From Bacteroidia bacterium (GTDB lineage Bacteria; Bacteroidota; Bacteroidia; Flavobacteriales; Flavobacteriaceae): a stretch of DNA of 41,001 nt. The stretch spans positions 1-41,001 of the forward strand of contig JAUIMB010000020.1 of assembly GCA_030432635.1 (NCBI GenBank). The letters are read 5' to 3'. The notes beneath the pieces are model-generated. The model was not told where the DNA came from and did no database searches. It saw nothing but the letters and a program-made list of their open reading frames with translations. The translations under genes and the position numbers were made by a program. Below are positions 15,310 through 22,016 of this stretch, piece by piece; position 1 is the first letter of the stretch, and the number at the start of each line of letters is the position of its first letter.

Positions 15310-15328
15310 TACGCAATCTTTTTGCGTA
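15310..15328. promoter_or_regulatory. TACGCAA palindrome between the TPR gene and rtcB
   Basis: TACGCAA (15310-15316) and TTGCGTA (15322-15328) are perfect inverted repeats around TCTTT, just past the TPR stop and 111 bases before rtcB. The half-site is the one found near nrtR and the SPFH operon, but the two halves are turned the other way round (ACGCA-N7-TGCGT rather than TGCGT-N7-ACGCA). No consensus promoter is evident downstream, so a separate rtcB promoter is uncertain. Confidence 0.45.
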
Positions 15329-15333
15329 GTAAA

Positions 15334-15882
15334 TTATTTTTTAGTCTTTCTTGACTTCCTTTTATTTTTCTTTTTGGCTTTGGAAGTTTTATTTTTCTTC
15401 GGATTCATTTTGCTTTTAATTCTTGATATTTCAGAATTCACATAACATACAAATCCGTCATTACATCCAAGAAGCTTTGCCTTTTTAAGTGCTTTTATCG
15501 CTTTTTTATAAGCCTGAATATTTTCAAACAGTTGCCCTTGAAGCAAATGGACCACACCTTTATTAAGACCTTTTACTGTAAAAGCAAAGTCTATCAGCTT
15601 TTGCGCTTCTACATAATCCTCATTCCAGATCAAAACCAAAATATAGTGTTGGTACACGTTATGAAAATCCATTTTATTTGCCAAGGCTTCAGCAAAATAT
15701 TGCTTGGCTTTTTCGTAATCGCCAAATTGCTCTGCCTGTAAACGTCCCATTAAAAACAACGCATAAGCATTATTAGCTTCATAGGACAAGGCATAGTTTA
15801 GATTTTCTACGGTTTCCTCTAGCTCGTATGGATAAGCGTCCATTGCTTTTAGCACGTAGTTATTTAATAAATTTGTGTTCAT
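15334..15882 (-). CDS. TPR protein with a lysine-rich tail
   Basis: A 182-residue helical protein. Tetratricopeptide-like repeats are visible around residues 20-135 (ANNAYALFLMGRLQAEQFGDYEKAKQYF and GVVHLLQGQLFENIQAYKKAIKALKKA). The last 25 residues (PKKNKTSKAKKKNKRKSRKTKK) are almost entirely basic, a pattern that fits binding to RNA. No signal peptide. It lies 44 bases downstream of the PcfJ-like gene and upstream of rtcB in the same orientation. A likely role is to bind RNA substrates or to scaffold the repair proteins, which is inference. Confidence 0.8.
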   Translation of the reverse strand: MNTNLLNNYVLKAMDAYPYELEETVENLNYALSYEANNAYALFLMGRLQAEQFGDYEKAKQYFAEALANKMDFHNVYQHYILVLIWNEDYVEAQKLIDFAFTVKGLNKGVVHLLQGQLFENIQAYKKAIKALKKAKLLGCNDGFVCYVNSEISRIKSKMNPKKNKTSKAKKKNKRKSRKTKK

Positions 15883-15926
15883 TGTTTTTTAGTTTTAAAG
15901 AAGGCGAATACATCGCCTTCTTAGCT

Positions 15927-17297
15927 TTAAATTACCATCACCCTAAAGAGGATGTACAAAATCCAGAAGATTATTTTCACCACTAAGGCTAAATTATAAT
16001 CTTGCTCATCGTTCATCTGCCTACGTTCTACCAATCTATCATAAGCACGTGGTGCGTTATGAGCGTGAGGTTGCTGGTAAGCCATTTCTGCCATTCGTTG
16101 CACCTGGGAATTATCAATCCATTGATCAATTAATTCCATGGACTTACGATCTGGCTCTTGATTGCATTTTGCTTTCGCCTGAACAATCTCATAATTTGGT
16201 AATCCAATTTCTAGGGTCACCAAACGTTTCATTGGCTCTCCTTCAACCTCTTGTCGCAACGAAAAGATTGAACATCGTCCTTCCTCACAATCCTCATCAT
16301 ATTCTGAAACACAGTGTTGCATGGCATTTCCTTCGTCATGAAGTGCTTCAGAACTAAGAAGTTCCTCTGTTTTGTAGACAATCATTTTATCGTCAACTAA
16401 TTCCTCAAGATACAAAGGCGTAATTCCAGATGGATTCCAAGAATAGCTGTTGGCATTTTTTTGCTGGTATACCATTTGATGCCATTCTTGGGACTGACTT
16501 AACAGTGCACAATACGTTCTATGTTTCATGGAAAAAGATGGATCATCACGATACTTATGCGTGAGATAGTCTACGATTCCATCTAGTTCACCGACATTTA
16601 AATCTGCTTCCTTAGAAAAAAACTGTACTACAGATGCCCAAAACGGTTCTTGGTGTTCTCTAATAATTGACAATCTTGAAAACGCAATCAATTTTGCAAC
16701 TTTCGTAGAGGCTCCGAAACCTAGGGCTTGGGCATATCGAAATGCTTCATTAATCGTTAAGAACGAAGGTGCATTTCTAAACTCATGAGCCATTCTACTG
16801 GTTAATTGTATTGGTAGGTTGGCTAAATCCTCTACGCTTTTTCCTTTTCCTAACTGAACATACCAAAGCATATGCTTCTTTTGATTTCCAAAGAATGAAC
16901 GTTCCAAAAACCTTGGCGTATCAAACTGAGCAAAACAATATCTAATCAAGGCGTGTAGTTGACCTTCAGTATTAGTGGTATTGCTTTCCCAAGCTTCAAT
17001 TGGCCTTACAATAGCATTTCCAAATGTACTGATGTGATATAGTACATTGACATTATTGTAATTTCTGAGCAAAGCATAGCACTTCTGATTGTAAAGGTGT
17101 ACCAGAAGCCTCTTAAGAGTGTTTCTTTTCCAGAGGTGCTTTTTCTTGCTGGTTCTAGAAAAGAATTCGCCAAGCATCGATTCCATAGAACCGTTGTAAC
17201 GTATTGGCTTATTGTTTTCGTTATATGTCTTCTCAACAAGTGCGATATAAGCACCTTGTCTTATGTTCTTGTTCTGTGTGTTCCAATTTGTTTTCAT
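15927..17297 (-). CDS. PcfJ-like domain protein
   Basis: A 456-residue protein. The C-terminal half carries the PcfJ-like signature: LHDEGNAMQHCVSEYDEDC with following GRCSIFSLR, then LVTLEIG and a WIDNS-like end (about residues 315-395). The N-terminal half is helical and unassigned. A hydrophobic stretch closes the protein (ALVVKIIFWILYILFRVMVI), a possible tail anchor. PcfJ-like proteins occur in plasmids, phages and accessory regions; their biochemical activity is not established to my knowledge. It is the first gene of the repair operon, about 215 bases downstream of the leader unit B terminator. Confidence 0.75.
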   Translation of the reverse strand: MKTNWNTQNKNIRQGAYIALVEKTYNENNKPIRYNGSMESMLGEFFSRTSKKKHLWKRNTLKRLLVHLYNQKCYALLRNYNNVNVLYHISTFGNAIVRPIEAWESNTTNTEGQLHALIRYCFAQFDTPRFLERSFFGNQKKHMLWYVQLGKGKSVEDLANLPIQLTSRMAHEFRNAPSFLTINEAFRYAQALGFGASTKVAKLIAFSRLSIIREHQEPFWASVVQFFSKEADLNVGELDGIVDYLTHKYRDDPSFSMKHRTYCALLSQSQEWHQMVYQQKNANSYSWNPSGITPLYLEELVDDKMIVYKTEELLSSEALHDEGNAMQHCVSEYDEDCEEGRCSIFSLRQEVEGEPMKRLVTLEIGLPNYEIVQAKAKCNQEPDRKSMELIDQWIDNSQVQRMAEMAYQQPHAHNAPRAYDRLVERRQMNDEQDYNLALVVKIIFWILYILFRVMVI

Positions 17298-17318
17298 TAT
17301 AATGTTCTTTACTAGATG

Positions 17319-17367
17319 ATTATCTATGTAAAGCCACTTAAACCTTCACTACATGTAGTTAGATAAT
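17319..17367. promoter_or_regulatory. Inverted repeat upstream of the PcfJ-like gene
   Basis: ATTATCTA (17319-17326) and TAGATAAT (17360-17367) are perfect inverted repeats around a 33-base interval that includes the palindrome CTACATGTAG. It could fold as a leader hairpin or serve as an operator. I see no consensus -7 box nearby, so the promoter of this gene may be that of the leader units upstream. Confidence 0.4.
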
Positions 17368-17512
17368 ATGTAATCATATCTTAATTTGGCATTTACTTTT
17401 TTAGAGAAAGCACTTTTGCATTTGCAATGGCCTTCAATTCAACCTCCCGTTTTAAGGGTGATACGCATTTTCGGAAGTTATAAGTCTGAAATTCTTAGAA
17501 AGAAGGACATAC

Positions 17513-17544
17513 AAAAAAAGTCCGAAACGTTTAGGCTTCGGACT
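17513..17544 (-). terminator. Intrinsic terminator of leader unit B
   Basis: On the minus strand AGTCCGAA (17544-17537) pairs with TTCGGACT (17526-17519) around a ten-base loop and is followed by a run of seven T residues. It separates leader unit B from the repair operon. Confidence 0.8.
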
Positions 17545-17722
17545 CTTTGTATGATAAAAAAGGAGTTATTTATCTGGAAAGATGTCACGAAGCGTATATA
17601 TTGAAGAACCTGGTTCTCCAATTATACAGTTGTCTATAGTTGCATATAACATTTTACTTCGTTTTTTAATTCGATTTAACTGAGTAACTTATACTGAGTC
17701 ATCGAAAAGTTTATTAGATTTT
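17513..17722 (-). ncRNA. Leader RNA / small RNA unit B upstream of the repair operon
   Basis: About 210 bases between a consensus promoter (17729-17760) and an intrinsic terminator (17513-17544), without a credible reading frame. Size and promoter match unit A before the tRNA array. It contains a hairpin-forming GGAGAACC-AGGTTCTTC segment. The body sequences of A and B are not obviously similar, so structure or regulation rather than primary sequence may be conserved. Confidence 0.55.
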
Positions 17723-17728
17723 ACGCCA

Positions 17729-17760
17729 CAAATATAAAGTGGAATTTTTGAAAACTCCAA
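17729..17760 (-). promoter_or_regulatory. Promoter of leader unit B
   Basis: On the minus strand TTG (17760-17758) and TATATTTG (17736-17729) are 21 bases apart, a full match to the flavobacterial consensus. It aligns with the unit A promoter. Confidence 0.6.
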
Positions 17761-17780
17761 ATCAAATTTTAATTTATTTT

Positions 17781-17793
17781 ATTGATTATCAAT
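17781..17793. promoter_or_regulatory. Palindrome shared with the region before leader unit A
   Basis: ATTGATTATCAAT is a 13-base palindrome that also forms the core of the 17-base palindrome at 11641-11657. Both lie a few tens of bases upstream of a leader promoter inside a conserved segment. Confidence 0.45.
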
Positions 17794-17912
17794 TAGTTAT
17801 GTTAATTTTAAGCAATAAAAAGCTTGCCCGAATTACTTCGGAAATGTAAGTCACTGAAAGCCTGATATGTAGTTAATCAATACATTTTGTTTTGACATTG
17901 AAAATTTTTCAT

Positions 17913-17949
17913 AAAAAAAGCGTCCAAATTATAAAATATGGACGCTTTT
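17913..17949. terminator. Bidirectional intrinsic terminator of leader unit D
   Basis: AAAAGCGTCCA (17916-17926) and TGGACGCTTTT (17939-17949) form an 11-pair stem; the minus strand continues into seven T residues. Nine bases of this stem (17937-17945) are exactly complementary to GCGTCCATA at 18003-18011 upstream, allowing an alternative fold. Confidence 0.75.
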
Positions 17950-18058
17950 ACAATTTTCATATCGTTTTCCTAAACTATATATAACAACAATAGCACAGAT
18001 TTGCGTCCATAATTATGTGGTATTAATTGATTCATATAGGTATGCTTTTCAAATTGCT
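17913..18058 (-). ncRNA. Leader RNA / small RNA unit D
   Basis: About 145 bases between a near-consensus promoter (TTG at 18095-18093, 20 bases, AATATTTG at 18072-18065) and the terminator at 17913-17949. It contains TATGGACGC (18011-18003), which can pair with the first arm of the terminator over nine bases, and a CATAATTATG palindrome. Its terminator resembles that of unit C. Confidence 0.5.
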
Positions 18059-18212
18059 TGAGCACAAATATTAGGATTAATTTTCAGATTTTCAAGATTC
18101 ATTATGCATAAAATAATTGTCGCAGAGATGTTGCTCAAAATGATCAAAACCCATTTCTTACATCAAAACATCAACCATTCTACTTTTTAAAGCCTCCATA
18201 ATTCAAACATTT

Positions 18213-18252
18213 GTACAAAATACTATCCGAATTGCGCAATAGTTTTTCGTAC
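18213..18252. promoter_or_regulatory. Operator-like dyad before the WYL regulator gene
   Basis: GTACAAAATACTA (18213-18225) and TAGTTTTTCGTAC (18240-18252) match as inverted repeats at 11 of 13 positions, and between them lies the perfect palindrome ATTGCGCAAT (18231-18240). The dyad ends 36 bases before the WYL start codon and is a good candidate for autoregulation. Confidence 0.5.
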
Positions 18253-18288
18253 TAAATATTTTATTTTAAATTGAATTAAAAATTTCAA

Positions 18289-19296
18289 ATGCCGATCAAC
18301 AAAAATGCACTCATTCGATATAAGACTATAGATAAATGCCTTCAGAATCATTATAGGCAATGGACACTTAACGATCTAATAGAGGCTTGCTCTGATGCAC
18401 TTTATGAATACGAAGGAAAGGATATTGATGTAAGTAAGCGTACTGTGCAATTGGATATCCAAATGATGCGTAGTGACAAGTTGGGTTATAATGCGCCAAT
18501 AGTTGTTTATGATAGAAAGTATTACAAATACGAGAATCAAGACTTTAGCATCATTAATATTCCTGTCACCGACAAGGATGTGAAGGTGATGAACGAAGCC
18601 ATTCAAGTGTTACGTCAGTTTAAGGATTTTTCATTATTCAAGGAGATGGATGGTGTATTGCAACGTTTGGAGGATTCGGTATATTCATCACAAAAAAACA
18701 AACGTGCTATAATCCATCTAGAAAAAAACGAGCAACTCAAAGGTTTGCAGTACATCGATGACATTTATGAGGCCATTCAGAACAAAAAAGTAATTGAAGT
18801 GACCTACCAGTCGTTTAAAGCTAGAAAATCAAGTACCATGACTGTACACCCACAGTTACTTAAAGAATTTAACAATCGTTGGTTTTTGTTGGCGGCTCAT
18901 AGAGAAAAACAGATCACCTTAGCGTTGGACAGAATGTCCAAAATAACGACAATAGATTTCATAGAATATATAGATTACAACATTGATGGTGATATATATT
19001 ACAAAGATGTCGTTGGTGTAACTGTATCAAAATCACGTCCGCAACGCATTCAATTTTGGGTAGATAGACATAATGCTCCATATGTCATCACCAAACCTTT
19101 TCATCCCTCACAACGTATAATCAAAAAAACGGAAGATGGTGTGATCTTTAATATTCTTGTGCAGGTTAATTTTGAATTGGAACGACTCATTCTTGGTTTT
19201 GGAGACAGTATTGAAGTACAAAAACCCTTAAAGCTCAGAAAAAGAATAGAACAGAAACTTGAAAAAGCAGTAGAATATTATAAAAATTCGAATTAA
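18289..19296 (+). CDS. WYL-domain transcriptional regulator
   Basis: N-terminal winged-helix region (about residues 1-85, with KRTVQLDIQMMR as the likely recognition part), then a WYL domain (about 145-220: VIEVTYQSFKARKSSTMTVHPQLLKEFNNRWFL and LALDRMSKI) and a C-terminal WCX-like extension. WYL regulators bind nucleic-acid or nucleotide ligands and control defence and repair genes, as shown for several prokaryotic systems. It is the only plus-strand gene of the island and stands divergent from the leader/repair units, which suggests it controls them. About 335 residues, a normal length. Confidence 0.9.
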   Translation: MPINKNALIRYKTIDKCLQNHYRQWTLNDLIEACSDALYEYEGKDIDVSKRTVQLDIQMMRSDKLGYNAPIVVYDRKYYKYENQDFSIINIPVTDKDVKVMNEAIQVLRQFKDFSLFKEMDGVLQRLEDSVYSSQKNKRAIIHLEKNEQLKGLQYIDDIYEAIQNKKVIEVTYQSFKARKSSTMTVHPQLLKEFNNRWFLLAAHREKQITLALDRMSKITTIDFIEYIDYNIDGDIYYKDVVGVTVSKSRPQRIQFWVDRHNAPYVITKPFHPSQRIIKKTEDGVIFNILVQVNFELERLILGFGDSIEVQKPLKLRKRIEQKLEKAVEYYKNSN

Positions 19297-19331
19297 AAAC
19301 GAATTCAATCATACAACTTATAAAAGCAAAA

Positions 19332-19372
19332 AAAATCCGTAATCATTTAACAAATAATGAATTACGGATTTT
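19332..19372. terminator. Bidirectional terminator between the WYL gene and tRNA-Leu
   Basis: AAAATCCGTAAT (19332-19343) and ATTACGGATTTT (19361-19372) form a perfect 12-pair stem; on the minus strand it runs into further T residues. It serves the convergent WYL and tRNA-Leu genes. Confidence 0.85.
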
Positions 19373-19377
19373 ATATG

Positions 19378-19459
19378 TACTCAAGGTGGGAATCGAACCC
19401 ACACTCCCGAAAGAACTGGATTTTGAATCCAGCGCGTCTACCAATTCCGCCACTTGAGC
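19378..19459 (-). tRNA. tRNA-Leu(CAA)
   Basis: Acceptor GCTCAAG/CTTGAGT, anticodon stem CTGGA/TCCAG with loop TTCAAAA giving CAA, a long variable arm as normal for leucine, T-arm GTGGG/CCCAC with loop TTCGATT. This is a well-formed housekeeping tRNA, in contrast to the array leucine gene with no variable arm. It lies at the right edge of the island. Confidence 0.94.
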
Positions 19460-19604
19460 AATTTCGGACAGCAAAATTATAAAATTATTTATTACAATCC
19501 ACTAAAATTAGTAGGTTTTATACTTTTTCAGACGAAATAAATTTATAAATTTGCACCTCGTTAAAAGAAAGCGTGTTACAATCCACGCAAACAACACATT
19601 ATCA

Positions 19605-20546
19605 ATGTCGACAGGAGTAACAGAAGCCAAAATATTTGCATGCGGACAAAGCAAGGAACTTGCCGAGAAAATCGCTGAGAAGTTTGGCGTGACCTTAGGT
19701 AATGTGATTACATCAACATACAGTGATGGTGAATTTCAACCTTCATTTGAGGAATCTATAAGAGGTGCCCGAGTATTTATCATTGGTTCGACGCATCCTG
19801 GTCCTGAAAACCTTATGGAGATGTTATTAATGATCGATGCTGCAAAACGAGCATCTGCAAGACATATTACTGCTGTGTTGCCCTATTTTGGATGGGCTAG
19901 ACAAGATCGTAAAGACAAGCCAAGAGTTCCAATTGCCGCAAAATTGGTGGCAAAAATGTTAGAGGCAGCTGGTGCAACTCGAATAATCACTATGGATTTA
20001 CATGCAGACCAAATCCAAGGATTCTTTGAAAAACCAGTCGATCATTTATTTGCTTCCACAATATTTTTGCCTTATTTAAGATCTCTAGAACTCGACAATC
20101 TAACGATTGCTTCTCCTGACATGGGAGGATCAAAACGTGCTTATGCTTACTCGAAAGCTTTGGAAAGCGATGTTGTAATTTGTTATAAGCAGCGTGCAAA
20201 AGCCAATGTCATTTCTCACATGGAACTCATTGGAGATGTCACTGGAAAAAATGTCGTTCTAGTAGATGATATGGTTGATACGGCAGGTACGCTAACCAAA
20301 GCTGCCAATTTAATGATGGAAAAAGGAGCCTTAAGTGTTAGGGCTATATGCACACATCCGATTTTATCTGGTGATGCTTATCATAAACTTGAAAATTCCA
20401 AATTGGAAGAATTAATCGTTACCGATTCAATTCCTCTAAAACAAAAAAGTAATAAAATACGTGTTCTAACCTGTGCAGATTTATTTGCAGAAGTCATGCA
20501 CAACGTACACTATAACAAATCGATAAGCTCAAAATTTTTAATGTAG
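19605..20546 (+). CDS. prs: Ribose-phosphate pyrophosphokinase (PRPP synthetase)
   Basis: Makes phosphoribosyl pyrophosphate from ribose 5-phosphate and ATP for nucleotide, histidine, tryptophan and NAD synthesis. Visible signatures are the ATP-side loop RQDRKDKPRVPI, the histidine motif DLHADQIQGFF, and the PRPP-binding loop VVLVDDMVDTAGT near residue 215. The start at 19605 gives MSTGVTEAKIFACGQS; the 18 codons upstream in frame do not belong to the family. About 313 residues. It is followed after 50 bases by the ribosomal L25 gene, the usual order in Flavobacteriaceae. Confidence 0.95.
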   Translation: MSTGVTEAKIFACGQSKELAEKIAEKFGVTLGNVITSTYSDGEFQPSFEESIRGARVFIIGSTHPGPENLMEMLLMIDAAKRASARHITAVLPYFGWARQDRKDKPRVPIAAKLVAKMLEAAGATRIITMDLHADQIQGFFEKPVDHLFASTIFLPYLRSLELDNLTIASPDMGGSKRAYAYSKALESDVVICYKQRAKANVISHMELIGDVTGKNVVLVDDMVDTAGTLTKAANLMMEKGALSVRAICTHPILSGDAYHKLENSKLEELIVTDSIPLKQKSNKIRVLTCADLFAEVMHNVHYNKSISSKFLM

Positions 20547-20596
20547 CAAATGTACTTTGTTACCAAAAGAAGTAAATACTTAAATTAATATATAAA

Positions 20597-21256
20597 ATGA
20601 AATCAATTACAATCAACGGATCTCAAAGAGAAAGCGTGGGCAAAAAGGCAACGAAGGCCCTACGTAATGCTGGACAGGTTCCTTGCGTATTATACGGAGG
20701 AGACCAAAACGTGCATTTCTCTGCACCAGAACTGGCTTTCTCAAAACTTGTATACACGCCTAATGCGCATACAGTTGTGATTGCCTTAGAAAATGGAGAA
20801 ACTTATGACGCTGTTCTTCAAGACATTCAGTTTCATCCTGTAACCGATAGAATCTTACACGTAGATTTCTACCGTTTGTTCGAAGACAAGGAAATTGCTA
20901 TGGATATTCCTGTCCATGTCATAGGTACTTCGAGAGGTGTGCTTAATGGTGGTGTATTGCGTAGAAACAGACGTAAGTTAAGAGTAAAAGCTTTACCAAA
21001 GAACTTACCAGATTTCTTGGAAGCTGATATTACACCACTTAAAATTGGAAATAAATTATATGTTGGTGCATTAGCAGGTGAAGGTTATACTCTATTGCAT
21101 GATGATAACACTGTAGTGGTTCAAATCAAGACTGCTAGAACGGCTATCATTGATGACGAAGATGATGATGAAGATGAGCTTGAAGAAGGTGCAGAAGCAG
21201 CAGCTACTCCAGAAGGAGGAGATGCTCCAGCAGCAGAAGCTCCAGCTGAAGAATAA
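20597..21256 (+). CDS. rplY: 50S ribosomal protein L25/general stress protein Ctc
   Basis: Binds 5S rRNA in the large subunit. The N-terminal L25 domain (residues 1-90, [25 protein letters not shown]) is followed by the TL5/Ctc beta domain (about 95-180) and an acidic, alanine-rich tail ([18 protein letters not shown] and on). The 219 residues fit the long Ctc-type form. A strong terminator follows at 21281-21311. Confidence 0.95.
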   Translation: MKSITINGSQRESVGKKATKALRNAGQVPCVLYGGDQNVHFSAPELAFSKLVYTPNAHTVVIALENGETYDAVLQDIQFHPVTDRILHVDFYRLFEDKEIAMDIPVHVIGTSRGVLNGGVLRRNRRKLRVKALPKNLPDFLEADITPLKIGNKLYVGALAGEGYTLLHDDNTVVVQIKTARTAIIDDEDDDEDELEEGAEAAATPEGGDAPAAEAPAEE

Positions 21257-21280
21257 AACACAGCTATTCTCTAAATACTT

Positions 21281-21311
21281 AAAGCATTCTATTTATTTAG
21301 AATGCTTTTTT
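21281..21311 (+). terminator. Intrinsic terminator after the L25 gene
   Basis: AAAGCATTCT (21281-21290) and AGAATGCTTT (21299-21308) form a ten-pair stem followed by a T-rich run. An upstream in-frame ATG for pth at 21302 falls inside this hairpin. Confidence 0.8.
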
Positions 21312-21403
21312 ATTTTTACGGAAATATTAGAGCCATCTGTAAGTTTATTCGCAATCTCTTTAAACGAAAATCGTCATCATTTGATGCTGAGAAAACTGAT
21401 CCC

Positions 21404-21970
21404 ATGAAAAAATTTCTAATCGTAGGACTAGGTAATATTGGTGAAAAATACGCCAACACCAGACATAATATTGGGTTTAAGATTTTAGATACACTTTCAG
21501 AAAAGGAAGATCTAACTTTCGAAACTCAAAAACTTGGCGACATTACAAGCTATAAACTGAAAGGGCGAATGTTTATTCTTCTAAAGCCAAACACGTATAT
21601 GAACCTTAGCGGAAAGGCCGTACAGTACTGGTTAACCAAGGAAAAAATCCCTTTACAAAACTTACTGGTGATTACAGATGACCTCAACTTACCGTTTGGA
21701 AGCCTTCGTCTTAAAACCAAAGGTAGTGATGGTGGTCACAATGGATTGAAGGATATCCAGGATAAACTTCAAACGACCAAATACAATCGCTTCCGATTTG
21801 GTATCAGCAATGAATTCAGTAAAGGAAGACAGGTTGATTATGTTTTAGGTGAATGGAACGATGAAGAAATTTCAAAACTCCCTGAACGTTTGGAAAAAGC
21901 AATCGAGCTTATAAAATCCTTTGGGTTAGCTGGTGTGAGCAACACCATGAATTCATTTAACGGAAAATAA
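21404..21970 (+). CDS. pth: Peptidyl-tRNA hydrolase
   Basis: Releases peptides from prematurely dropped peptidyl-tRNA. The family motifs are all present: FLIVGLGNIGEKYANTRHNIGF with the catalytic His near residue 20, KPNTYMNLSG, DDLNLPFGSLRLKTKGSDGGHNGL, and RFGIS. The start at 21404 (MKKFLIVGLGN) gives 188 residues, the standard length. In frame upstream, 34 codons reach an ATG at 21302 with FIRNLFKRKSSSFDAEKTDP; a similar short extension occurs in some relatives, so a longer N-terminus is possible. Confidence 0.93.
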   Translation: MKKFLIVGLGNIGEKYANTRHNIGFKILDTLSEKEDLTFETQKLGDITSYKLKGRMFILLKPNTYMNLSGKAVQYWLTKEKIPLQNLLVITDDLNLPFGSLRLKTKGSDGGHNGLKDIQDKLQTTKYNRFRFGISNEFSKGRQVDYVLGEWNDEEISKLPERLEKAIELIKSFGLAGVSNTMNSFNGK

Positions 21971-21998
21971 AAAAGAGAAGCTTTCACCTCTCTTTTTA
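21970..21998. terminator. Bidirectional terminator between convergent pth and protease genes
   Basis: AAAAAGAGA (21970-21978) pairs with TCTCTTTTT (21989-21997). It lies in the 46 bases between the stop codons of two convergent genes and can serve both. Confidence 0.7.
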
Positions 21999-22016
21999 TT
22001 AATGGTTTAAACCAAG

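Larger units (their letters stand above)
17298..18288. other. Gene-free stretch holding leader units D and B
   Basis: This 991-base stretch between the PcfJ-like gene and the divergent WYL regulator has no credible gene. It holds two minus-strand terminator-ended units (D at 17913-18058, B at 17513-17722), an inverted repeat before the PcfJ-like gene, and the operator-like dyad of the WYL gene (18213-18252). The part at about 17748-17946 is related to 11608-11834. Confidence 0.6.

Noticed and set aside
15927-17297. Ro60/TROVE protein with Y RNAs (suggested by the rtcB context)
   Set aside because: The C-terminal signature is PcfJ-like; the TROVE and vWA metal-site patterns are absent, and the leader units do not show the Y RNA stem.
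17386-17604. A plus-strand frame of 72 codons upstream of the WYL gene
   Set aside because: It crosses the unit B terminator and has no family resemblance or ribosome-binding context.
21302-21403. Longer pth start at 21302
   Set aside because: The ATG lies inside the L25 terminator hairpin. The start at 21404 gives the standard length, though a conserved extension cannot be excluded.
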